A stretch of 64,000 bases of DNA from Rhodococcus ruber NBRC 15591 (GTDB lineage Bacteria > Actinomycetota > Actinomycetes > Mycobacteriales > Mycobacteriaceae). Location: positions 1-64,000 of the forward strand of contig NZ_BCXE01000004.1 in assembly GCF_001894945.1 (NCBI RefSeq). The letters are read 5' to 3'. Below, in pieces: positions 16,422-23,740 of this stretch (positions within the stretch are counted from its first letter, which is position 1; the number at the start of each line of letters is the position of its first letter). Under the pieces are notes generated by a model. It had not been told where the DNA came from. It saw only the letters and a list, made by a program, of their open reading frames with translations, and did not search any database. The position numbers were made by a program, and so were the translations under genes.

Positions 16422-17699
16422 ATGCAGTCCCCGTCCACCGGCGCCCCGACCGCCGACACCCCGACCACGCGCATGCCCCGCCGGCTCGTCGTCGCGATGG
16501 CCCTGGCCTCCGGCCTGGTTGTGGCCAACAGCTACTACGCCCAGCCGCTCGTCGGCGCCGTCGCCGACAGCCTCGACGCCTCCACCACACAGGTCGGATG
16601 GGTGGTCACCGCGGGCCAGATCGGGTACGCCGCCGGTCTGGCGCTGCTGGTGCCGCTGGGCGACATGGTCGAACGGCGGCGGCTGCTGCGACGCATGCTC
16701 GTGCTCACCGCCGCCGGCCTGCTGGTCATGGCCTGGGCACCGAGCTGGCAGATCCTCGCAGTCACGGCCGTGCTCGTCAGCACCGGATCGGTCGTCGGCC
16801 AGATCCTCGTCCCGTTCGCCGCATCCCTGGCCCGGGACGACGAACGCGGACGTGTGATCGGAAACGTGATGACCGGCCTGCTGCTCGGCATTCTCCTCTC
16901 CCGCGTCGTGGCGGGCCTGGTGGCCGAGATCGCCGGGTGGCGAGCGGTGTTCGTGCTGGCCGCGGTGCTGATGCTCTGCACCGTGCTGCTGGTGCGGACC
17001 CTTCCGGTCCTGCCCCCGGCGACCACCGCCGGCTACCGCACGGTGCTCGCCTCGGTGGTGCACTTGATCCGCTACGAAGCGGTGCTCCGCAGCCGGATCG
17101 CCTACGGTGCCCTGACCTACGCCTCGTTCGGGGTGTTCTGGACCAGCGTCGGCTTCCTGCTGGCCGGGCCGGGGTACGGGTGGTCCGAGGCCCGCATCGG
17201 GATCTTCACCCTCGTCGGGGTCGCCGGCGCGCTGGCAGCACGGACGGCCGGCATCTTCGCCGACCGCGGCTACGCCCGCCGGCAGACGGGTCTGTTCGTC
17301 GCGGTCACCGCGGTCAGCTTCGTGTTCCTCGCCTTCGGCGAACACCACGTGCTGGCACTCGCGGTGGGCGTCGCCCTGCTGGACCTGGGTATCCAGGGAA
17401 CGCACATCAGCAACCAGAGCCTGATCCAGCCGTTGCGGCCCGACGCCCGCAGCCGCCTCAACACCGCGTACATGACGTCCTACTTTCTGGCCGGCGCCCT
17501 CGGCAGCGCGCTGTCCACGGCCGCCTACCTCACCGGCGGATGGCTCGCGGTGTGCGTCCTCGGAGCGGTCTTCCCCACTGCGGGTTTCGCCCTCTTCGCC
17601 GGGGAACACCTGATGCAGCACCGGCGCACCCCGGCCGCGGAAACACGCGGCGACGGAGACCCGACGGAGGTGCGGAGGCAATCGGGTCCGGACGCGTGA
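16422..17699 (+). CDS. MFS transporter
   Basis: A 425-residue major facilitator of the drug:H+ antiporter-1 type: ANSYYAQPLVGAVADSLDASTTQVGWVVTAGQIGYAAGLALLVPLGDMVERRRLL is the N-terminal block, with motif A-like GDMVERRRLLRR, and about 12 membrane segments follow. The start is the ATG at 16422; upstream codons overlap the LysR gene. Probably the regulated target of the divergent LysR protein. Substrate unknown. Confidence 0.88.
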   Translation: MQSPSTGAPTADTPTTRMPRRLVVAMALASGLVVANSYYAQPLVGAVADSLDASTTQVGWVVTAGQIGYAAGLALLVPLGDMVERRRLLRRMLVLTAAGLLVMAWAPSWQILAVTAVLVSTGSVVGQILVPFAASLARDDERGRVIGNVMTGLLLGILLSRVVAGLVAEIAGWRAVFVLAAVLMLCTVLLVRTLPVLPPATTAGYRTVLASVVHLIRYEAVLRSRIAYGALTYASFGVFWTSVGFLLAGPGYGWSEARIGIFTLVGVAGALAARTAGIFADRGYARRQTGLFVAVTAVSFVFLAFGEHHVLALAVGVALLDLGIQGTHISNQSLIQPLRPDARSRLNTAYMTSYFLAGALGSALSTAAYLTGGWLAVCVLGAVFPTAGFALFAGEHLMQHRRTPAAETRGDGDPTEVRRQSGPDA

Positions 17700-17743
17700 G
17701 ACTGTGCATCGCAACGTGATCCGTCGCCCTCGGTGGGCAGCCT

Positions 17744-18379
17744 TCAGCTCGAGGCGGGACGATCGCTCAGTACCAGCCGGCACACGTCCTCGACGTTGCG
17801 CAGCGCCTCGGCGAATCTGATGCGATCCGTCGTCCACAGGACCAGCGAATTGAGCATGGTGCTGCCGATCGCCAGCGAGGCCAGCCGTGCCCGCTCGGCC
17901 GGAATTCCCTCCATCGCTTCGAGGACGGCCGAGCGGTTGACCGCCGACCGCTCGACCAGTGTCTCCACCACATACGGATCCCTGCAGGTCTGCAGCTCGA
18001 CCTCCAGGCGGGCGAAGTACGGGCCCCGTTGGAACGCCTTCATCTGCCGCCCGTACAACCGGACGACGCGCTCCACCACATCCCCCGCCCGGGCGTCGCG
18101 GTCGGGGCGGCGCCGGCGCTCGGCGGCGAGCCGCTGCGACAGGCGGTCGTTCCATGCCGCCATCGCGGCGGCGAGCAGTTGCGGCTTGGCCGGGAAGTAT
18201 CGGTACAGGGTGCCGAGCGCCACCCCGGAACGCTCGGCCACGTCCCGCATCTGGATGCTGTCGGGACTCGTCTCCTCGAGCATCTCGACGACGGTCTCGG
18301 TGATCCGGCTGCGTCGCCGCAGTTGTGCGGGGGTCATGTCGTCCGGGCTCATGGGTACACCGGCGGCTGCGGAACTCAC
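17744..18379 (-). CDS. TetR-family transcriptional regulator
   Basis: A 211-residue TetR protein. The helix-turn-helix is MRDVAERSGVALGTLYRYFPAKPQLLAAAM; the C-terminal domain includes QRGPYFARLEVELQTCRDPYVVETLVERS, which resembles the KstR/TetR_C subgroup linked to lipid and steroid catabolism. Divergent from the SDR gene at 18755 across a 375-base region with palindromes, so it probably represses that gene. Confidence 0.9.
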   Translation of the reverse strand: MSSAAAGVPMSPDDMTPAQLRRRSRITETVVEMLEETSPDSIQMRDVAERSGVALGTLYRYFPAKPQLLAAAMAAWNDRLSQRLAAERRRRPDRDARAGDVVERVVRLYGRQMKAFQRGPYFARLEVELQTCRDPYVVETLVERSAVNRSAVLEAMEGIPAERARLASLAIGSTMLNSLVLWTTDRIRFAEALRNVEDVCRLVLSDRPASS

Positions 18380-18754
18380 CTGCGCAGACTAGCGCGGCCC
18401 CGCGGCAGCGACGACAGGGTCACAGAGGGCGGACCGGTCGCCGTAGCCGCGTCGAGCACCCGTGTGGAGCGTCGGTAGAGCGAGCATGATCCCGCCCCCA
18501 GGTCCCGGTCAGCGGAATAGAATCACGTTCTTTTATTCGTCGTCGTATACATGGAATATGCAGCTGAACCACTTCTGTATCGGCGAGGCGGGACCGACCC
18601 CTTCCTCGACAGAAGAAGAATCTGATTCTATTGTGCCGACCGAGCGGCAGGATCGGTCGCCGCGGGGTGGACCACGCTGCAGGAACAGTCCGCACCTGCG
18701 CGGACCCGTCGCACCGGCCCGTGGGACCGGCATCCACCGAAACGAGGAGACGTT
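18380..18754. promoter_or_regulatory. 375-base divergent intergenic region with two palindromic boxes
   Basis: No gene seen. GAATAGAATC-ACG-TTCTTTTATTC (18515-18538) is an imperfect 24-base dyad, and AGAATC-T-GATTCT (18617-18629) is a perfect 6+1+6 palindrome. The boxes share AATAGAATCA (18516-18525), which reappears as its exact reverse complement at 18623-18632. The region is AT-rich for this genome and probably contains the promoters of the TetR and SDR genes. Confidence 0.55.
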
Positions 18755-19678
18755 GTGAGCGACACCGACCTGACCGGCCGCACGGCCGTGGTGACGGGAG
18801 CCGGGTCCGGCCTGGGCCGGGCCGAGGCGCTCGCACTCGCCGAACGGGGCGCAGCCGTCGTAGTCAACGACATCGGAGCTGCTGCACACACCGTCGCCAC
18901 CGAGATCGAGGCGCGCGGCGGCAGGGCGATCGCCGTCGAAGGTGACGTCCGAGCCTGGTCGATCGGCGACCGCCTCGTCGACGCGGCCGTCGAACAGTTC
19001 GGCAGCCTCGACGTCGTGGTGAACAACGCGGGCATCATCCGCGACGCGATGCTGGTCAACATGACCGAGGAGAAGTGGGACGACGTGATCCGCGTGCATC
19101 TGAAGGGGCACGCGGCGCTGACCACCGCGGCGGCGAGATACTGGCGTGCGGAGTCGAAATCGTCGGGCTCCCCGGTGTACGGGCGGCTGATCAACACCAC
19201 CTCGGAGGCGTTCCTCTTCGGCGGGGCGGGGCAATCGAACTACGCCGCCGCCAAGTCCGGAATCGTCGCTCTCACCCTGGCAGCCGCGCACGGACTTTCC
19301 CGGTACGGGGTGACCGCCAACGCGATCGCGCCGAGGGCGCGCACGGAGATGACCGCGCACGTCTTCGACGAAGACCCGTCCGGATCGGCCGTCGACATCC
19401 TGGCCCCCGAGCGGGTGGCGACCTTCGTGGCCTACCTGGCGTGTCCGGCGGCGAGCCGCGTGAACGGTCAGGTCTTCGTCGTCTACGGCGACATGGTGGC
19501 GCTGATGGCTCCCCCGACGGTGGAGAATCGATTCACCGCCGGCTCCGGGGTCTTCACCCTCGACGAACTCGACGCGCAGGTCTCCGGGTACTTCGCCGAC
19601 CGCCCCGCCGACCGGACGTTCTCCGCCCGCAGCGTCGCAGCCCTGGACACCACCGGCGTGCGTACCAAGCTCTCGTGA
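18755..19678 (+). CDS. Short-chain dehydrogenase (17beta-HSD4/hydroxyacyl-CoA dehydrogenase type)
   Basis: A 307-residue SDR with TGAGSGLG (14-21), NNAG in VVNNAGIIRD, catalytic Ser in INTTSEA and YAAAK. The layout resembles the dehydrogenase part of peroxisomal multifunctional enzyme 2 and the actinobacterial SDRs that oxidise 3-hydroxyacyl-CoA esters, with a C-terminal extension of about 50 residues after the core. The GTG at 18755 follows GAGGAG. Given the beta-oxidation genes nearby, oxidation of a steroid-type hydroxyacyl-CoA is plausible. Confidence 0.88.
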   Translation: MSDTDLTGRTAVVTGAGSGLGRAEALALAERGAAVVVNDIGAAAHTVATEIEARGGRAIAVEGDVRAWSIGDRLVDAAVEQFGSLDVVVNNAGIIRDAMLVNMTEEKWDDVIRVHLKGHAALTTAAARYWRAESKSSGSPVYGRLINTTSEAFLFGGAGQSNYAAAKSGIVALTLAAAHGLSRYGVTANAIAPRARTEMTAHVFDEDPSGSAVDILAPERVATFVAYLACPAASRVNGQVFVVYGDMVALMAPPTVENRFTAGSGVFTLDELDAQVSGYFADRPADRTFSARSVAALDTTGVRTKLS

Positions 19679-19731
19679 CGGCACCGATCGTCATCCGGCG
19701 GCGCCGCCGCGCCGGCCCGCGTAGCGCACCA

Positions 19732-19745
19732 AGCAAGTGCTAGGT
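19732..19745. promoter_or_regulatory. KstR2-like operator (one mismatch) before the IclR gene
   Basis: AGCAAGTGCTAGGT matches the published KstR2 motif AnCAAGnnCTTGnT at every fixed position except one, and matches the perfect site at 31032-31045 in 12 of 14 bases. It lies 25 bases upstream of the IclR start. Confidence 0.5.
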
Positions 19746-19770
19746 AACGTGAGCCGAAGGAGGTCAGACA

Positions 19771-20604
19771 TTGACTGTGATGCGTAGTGACTCGATTCCG
19801 GTGTCGGACATGCCGCGTGAGCAGCGCCCCAGCGTGGCGGAGCGGTTCACCCAGATCCTCGACGTGTTCACATCCGGTCCCGACCGGATGTTCCTCGAGG
19901 AGATCACGGCCGCCACCGGACTGCCCCGCTCGACCGTCTTCCGCCTGCTGACCCAGCTCGTCGACCTCCACTGGGTCGAACACGACTCCCGCGGATACGG
20001 ACCCGGGCTGCGGATGCAGACGATGGCCCGGCCCCGGGACTACTCACAGCTGCGCGCCGCGGCCGCGGGGATGCTCAACGACCTGCAGATCGGCACCGGC
20101 GGGGTCGCGCACCTGACGGTGCTGGAAGGCTCGTCCGTGTACTTTCTCGACCGGATCGGGGGCGCGGCCAGCGCGGGCATCCCTTCCCAGGTCGCGGCCC
20201 GGCTTCCGGCCGAGAGCACCGTCAGTGGAAGGGCACTGCTCGCCGGCCTCGAGCCGGAGCGGGTCGACGCTCTCATGACGGCCGGGCCGCACGTCCGGTC
20301 CCGCGCCGATCTGTCGGCACTGCACGACCGTCTGAACCGGGTGCGCCAGCGGCAGGGCCTCGCGTTCGTGCCCGGCCACTCGTGCCCCATGTCCATCAGC
20401 GCGGTCGCCGCACCGGTCGTCGGCCCCGACGGCGTCGTGGGCGCGATCTCGGTGGCGTGCCGCGGAACGGTCGAACTCGCCCACATCGCACCGATGGTCT
20501 GGGCCGCCGCACGCCGCACCTCGCGGATGCTCACCCCCGGCCGCTCCGGTTCCACCGCGCGGACCCGCCTGGCGCACCGAACACGTGTGGGTGTCGCGAA
20601 CTAG
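19771..20604 (+). CDS. IclR-family transcriptional regulator
   Basis: A 277-residue regulator: winged helix EEITAATGLPRSTVFRLLTQLVDLHWVEHDSRGYGPGLRM, then the IclR effector domain (AAAGMLNDLQIGTGGVAHLTVLEGSSVYFLDRIG; RLPAESTVSGRALLAGLEPE; SISAVAAPVVGPDGVVGAISVA). The start is the rare TTG at 19771, 7 bases after a strong GAAGGAGG. It follows the SDR gene in the same direction by 92 bases and may respond to a CoA-thioester or acid of the adjacent pathway. Confidence 0.9.
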   Translation: MTVMRSDSIPVSDMPREQRPSVAERFTQILDVFTSGPDRMFLEEITAATGLPRSTVFRLLTQLVDLHWVEHDSRGYGPGLRMQTMARPRDYSQLRAAAAGMLNDLQIGTGGVAHLTVLEGSSVYFLDRIGGAASAGIPSQVAARLPAESTVSGRALLAGLEPERVDALMTAGPHVRSRADLSALHDRLNRVRQRQGLAFVPGHSCPMSISAVAAPVVGPDGVVGAISVACRGTVELAHIAPMVWAAARRTSRMLTPGRSGSTARTRLAHRTRVGVAN

Positions 20605-20611
20605 AACGCGA

Positions 20612-20640
20612 CGGCGCGCCGGACGTCGTCCGGCGCGCCG
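20612..20640. terminator. Strong bidirectional hairpin between convergent operons
   Basis: CGGCGCGCCGGAC and GTCCGGCGCGCCG pair perfectly over 13 bases around a GTC loop, between the IclR stop (20604) and the thioesterase stop (20683). It marks the end of the long minus-strand operon. Confidence 0.75.
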
Positions 20641-20682
20641 CGAATTCACTTTTCCTGCATGCTGTTCCGTCGACGGAACCGG

Positions 20683-21288
20683 TCATTCCTCGACGCGGAC
20701 GAACACTCCCCGCGCCTCGACCGTGCGCTCACCGCGGCATTCGATCCAGCCCTCGGCGACGGTCTTCCGGCCCTCGGTCTCGACGATCCGCGAATACAGA
20801 TCCAGCGGCTCGTCGAGCGGCGTGCGGCGCAGGTAGCGCAGGTCGAGCGACGCCGTCAGCGAACGGCTGCCCCGGGCCTGCATGAGGGTGCCGAGCATGC
20901 AGTCCAGCAGGTGAGCGCTGAACCCGCCGTGCACGCTGTCGGGCGGACCCTCGTGCAGGGCGTTCGCGACCAGCCGGGCCCGCGCCTCGTCCGTGCCGAA
21001 GTGGATCTCGAGCGGAATGCCCATCGGGTTGTGGGTGAACAGCGCCCACGGCTCGCGCCCACCCGTGTCCCGGGACCGCGACGGACCGTCGAACGGGGGA
21101 CGCAGCACCCGCGAGCGCGGTCGCACGCCGAGGGTCTCGGCCAGTTCGGCGATCGTTGCGCGGGCGGCGCGGACGGTCTCGGTGTCCGCCGTCGTGGTCG
21201 CCGCGGCCAGCATCAGCGCGCGAGTCGCGGCGACGAGTTCCGCGGACGCCTCCCGCAGGTCCGCGGGCACATCGATGGTGCGGGTCAT
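20683..21288 (-). CDS. PaaI/hotdog-family acyl-CoA thioesterase
   Basis: A 201-residue protein with a helical N-terminal half and a hotdog domain carrying the PaaI-type motif PDSVHGGFSAHLLDCMLGTLM, then SLTASLDLRYLRRTPLDEPL. Such enzymes hydrolyse acyl-CoA esters and may rescue CoA trapped in stalled intermediates. The ATG at 21288 follows GAGGA and overlaps the stop of a 29-codon frame by four bases. Last gene of the side-chain degradation operon. Confidence 0.85.
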   Translation of the reverse strand: MTRTIDVPADLREASAELVAATRALMLAAATTTADTETVRAARATIAELAETLGVRPRSRVLRPPFDGPSRSRDTGGREPWALFTHNPMGIPLEIHFGTDEARARLVANALHEGPPDSVHGGFSAHLLDCMLGTLMQARGSRSLTASLDLRYLRRTPLDEPLDLYSRIVETEGRKTVAEGWIECRGERTVEARGVFVRVEE

Positions 21289-21374
21289 CGGGAGTCCTCT
21301 CCGGCGATCCGGCGCGTGAGCGCCGAGCCGATGCCGGCGTCGGTGACGAGCGTCGGGCGCCCGGGATGCGTCAT
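21285..21374 (-). CDS. Putative 29-residue small protein or SDR remnant
   Basis: An ATG at 21374 overlaps the stop of the dehydrogenase gene by four bases (ATGA), and the frame's own TGA overlaps the thioesterase ATG by four bases. The peptide begins MTHPGRPTLVTDAGIGSA and ends GEDSR. It recalls the first strand and glycine loop of an SDR (LVTxxxGIGSA), so it could be a decayed Rossmann enzyme kept as a coupling leader, or a real micropeptide. No homologue is known to me. Confidence 0.4.
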   Translation of the reverse strand: MTHPGRPTLVTDAGIGSALTRRIAGEDSR

Positions 21375-22498
21375 GCGGGTGCCCCGATCCTGGGTGCAGA
21401 CCCGAGGACGTCGCCCAGCTCGGCCGCGGTGGCGTCCGCACCGCCGAGGCTGAAGCACAGCTGCCGTCCCCACAGGAAGTAGCGGTGGATCGGGTAGTCC
21501 ACGTCCGCTCCGATACCGCCGTGCAGGTGCTGCGTCGCGTGCACCACCCGCAGACCGCCTCGCGACGCCCACCATTTGGCGACGAGGACCGCGGATTCGG
21601 CCTCCTGCTCCCGTCCGGCGTCGAGCAGCCACGCCGCCCGCCGGGTGGTGAGCCGGATCGCCTCGGTGTCGAGGTAGGCGTCGGCGGCGCGCACCGCCAC
21701 GGCCTGATTGGTCGACAGCGGCCGACCGAACTGGACTCGCTGCGAGGTGTATTCGGCCGTCGTCTGCAGCGCCTGCGCGCACACGCCCAGCTGCACCGCC
21801 GCGAGCGCGAGCTGGATCCGGCGGCGCACCCAGGCGACCGTCTCCGCGCCGTCGCCCGGCAGACGATCGGCCGCGGGCACGACGACGTCGTCGAACCGGA
21901 GGTTGGCGAAGCTGCCGCGGTCGGTGGCGGCGACCGGTTCCACCGTGACGCCGTCCGCCCCGGTCGGTATCACTGCGACGGCGAGCGATCCGTCGTCGCA
22001 CCGGACCGGCACGGTCGTGGCGGCGGCCACGGCCGCGGCGGGCACGCCGGCGACGGTTCCGCTGACGACCAGGTCGTCGCCCTTGCTCACCGCAGACAAC
22101 GAGGTGAGTTCACCGTAGGGTGCGTCGAACGCGGCGACGACCGGTCGGGAGCCGTCCACGATGCCGGGCACCAGCCGTTCGACCTGCTCGGCCGTGCCGA
22201 ACCGGACGATCGCCGACGCGGCCGCCGTCACCGACCACAGCGGCACCGGCGCCACGTGCCGGCCCTGCTGCTCGAGCACGGTGATCAGGCCGAGCAGACC
22301 CATCCCGGCGCCACCGGACTCCTCCGGCACCGCGATGCCGAGCAGACCGGCGTCGGCCAGGGCGCTCCACAGCTTCGCGTCGAAGCCGCCCTCGTTCTTC
22401 TCCACCTCGACGACCCGCTCGACCGGCGCGAGCTGCCGGAAGAGCTGGGACGCCAGGTCCTGCACACTCGTCAGGTCCTCGTCGAGTTCGAAATCCAT
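21371..22498 (-). CDS. Acyl-CoA dehydrogenase family protein, FadE28/ChsE1-like (probable non-catalytic subunit)
   Basis: A 375-residue acyl-CoA dehydrogenase homologue. FAD/CoA-fold elements are visible (GIAVPEESGGAGMG; SQRVQFGRPLSTNQAVAVRAADAY; HLHGGIGADVDYPIHRYF), but no catalytic Glu is seen at either usual place: helix G reads RRRIQLALAAVQLG and the C-terminal loop SLGGADA. In the Mycobacterium ChsE1-ChsE2 heterotetramer one subunit likewise lacks the base. It is adjacent to its likely partner at 22500 (one-base gap), so a heteromeric dehydrogenase of the steroid side chain is inferred. Confidence 0.85.
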   Translation of the reverse strand: MDFELDEDLTSVQDLASQLFRQLAPVERVVEVEKNEGGFDAKLWSALADAGLLGIAVPEESGGAGMGLLGLITVLEQQGRHVAPVPLWSVTAAASAIVRFGTAEQVERLVPGIVDGSRPVVAAFDAPYGELTSLSAVSKGDDLVVSGTVAGVPAAAVAAATTVPVRCDDGSLAVAVIPTGADGVTVEPVAATDRGSFANLRFDDVVVPAADRLPGDGAETVAWVRRRIQLALAAVQLGVCAQALQTTAEYTSQRVQFGRPLSTNQAVAVRAADAYLDTEAIRLTTRRAAWLLDAGREQEAESAVLVAKWWASRGGLRVVHATQHLHGGIGADVDYPIHRYFLWGRQLCFSLGGADATAAELGDVLGSAPRIGAPA

Positions 22499-22499
22499 G

Positions 22500-23708
22500 T
22501 CAGCTCCTCGTGCTGGTGGGGGCGTCGGTGCGGCGACGGGCGGCGAGCGTCATGCCGAGGCACTTGGCGGCGACGATCTCGCGCATCACTTCGTTGGTGC
22601 CGCCGCCGAAGGTGTTGTTCTGGGCTCTGCGCGCCAGGGTTTCGACGCGTCCCTCGACGACGGCTCCGGGGCTGCCGGGCCGCAGCAGGCCACGGACGCC
22701 GAGGATCTCCTGCATCTTGCCGTAGGCGGTGACGACCGCCTCCGTCCCGAAGATCTTGGCAGCGGCGGAGTCTCCGCCGCCGAGCGTGTTCGCAGCGACG
22801 TCCGCGACGAGCCGGAGGTTGACGAGATCGGCGGCGCTGAGCAGTGCGTACGTCTCCGCCAGATTGGTGCGCACCCAGGGCAGGTCGTAGACGGTCCCGG
22901 GGCCCAGGGGCTCGGACTGCGCCCAGGCGAGCACGGCGTCGTACAGCTCGTTCGCGATGCCGCCGCGGGCCGCGAGCGCGACCCGCTCGTGGTTGAGCTG
23001 GTTGGTGATCAGGTCCCAGCCCTGGTTCAGCTCGCCCACGACGTTGGTCAGCGGCACGCGGACGTCGTCGTAGTAGGTGGCGGAGGTGCTGATGCCACCG
23101 ACGGTGTGGATCTCGGTCACCGAGAACCCGGGCGCCGACGTCGGTACCAGCACCACCGAGATGCCCTGGTGCCGCGGTGCGTCCGGGTCGGTGCGGACGG
23201 CCAGCCAGATCCAGTCCGCGTAGACGCCGGCGCTGGTGAAGATCTTGTTGCCGTTGATGACCAGTTCGTCGCCCTCGATGCGGGCGCGGGTCTGCAGCGA
23301 GGCGAGGTCGGTGCCCGCGTTCGGTTCGGTGTAGCCGATCGCGAAGATGAGTTCACCGGCCAGGATCGGCGGTAGGAAGAAGTCCTTCTGCGCCTGGGTC
23401 CCGTGCTTCATCAGCGCCGGCGCGACGGTGTTGAGAGTGACCAGCGACAGCGGTGCGCCGGCCCGGATCACCTCGTCGTAGAACACGTACAGGGCCTCGG
23501 GATCCTCTCCCCGCCCGCCGTATTCGGTGGGCCAGCCGAGACCGAGCCACCCGTCGCGGCCCATCCGTCGCAGGATGCGGTCGAACACGGGTCCGCCCTC
23601 GGTCTGGTCGGCGAGGGCGCGCCGGTCGTCGTCGTCGATGATCTCGGCGAAGTAGTTGCGTAATTCGGTGCGGAGCCGACGTGAATCGTCGGACAGTTCC
23701 GGGTGCAT
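22500..23708 (-). CDS. Acyl-CoA dehydrogenase, FadE29/ChsE2-like (probable catalytic subunit)
   Basis: A 402-residue acyl-CoA dehydrogenase: WLGLGWPTEYGGRG, IGYTEPNAGTDLASLQTRA (FAD site), INGNKIFTSAGVYADWIWLAVRTD and a closing NTFGGGTNEVMREIV. A Glu in helix G (NQLNHERVALAARGG) stands where the isovaleryl-CoA and steroid-type enzymes carry their base. The ATG at 23708 is chosen because homology starts there. Together with the base-less neighbour at 21371 it should form an alpha2beta2 enzyme that desaturates a short steroid side chain. Confidence 0.88.
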   Translation of the reverse strand: MHPELSDDSRRLRTELRNYFAEIIDDDDRRALADQTEGGPVFDRILRRMGRDGWLGLGWPTEYGGRGEDPEALYVFYDEVIRAGAPLSLVTLNTVAPALMKHGTQAQKDFFLPPILAGELIFAIGYTEPNAGTDLASLQTRARIEGDELVINGNKIFTSAGVYADWIWLAVRTDPDAPRHQGISVVLVPTSAPGFSVTEIHTVGGISTSATYYDDVRVPLTNVVGELNQGWDLITNQLNHERVALAARGGIANELYDAVLAWAQSEPLGPGTVYDLPWVRTNLAETYALLSAADLVNLRLVADVAANTLGGGDSAAAKIFGTEAVVTAYGKMQEILGVRGLLRPGSPGAVVEGRVETLARRAQNNTFGGGTNEVMREIVAAKCLGMTLAARRRTDAPTSTRS

Positions 23709-23740
23709 AGCCCCTCCAGGTGGATGTGGTGTGGTCGGTG

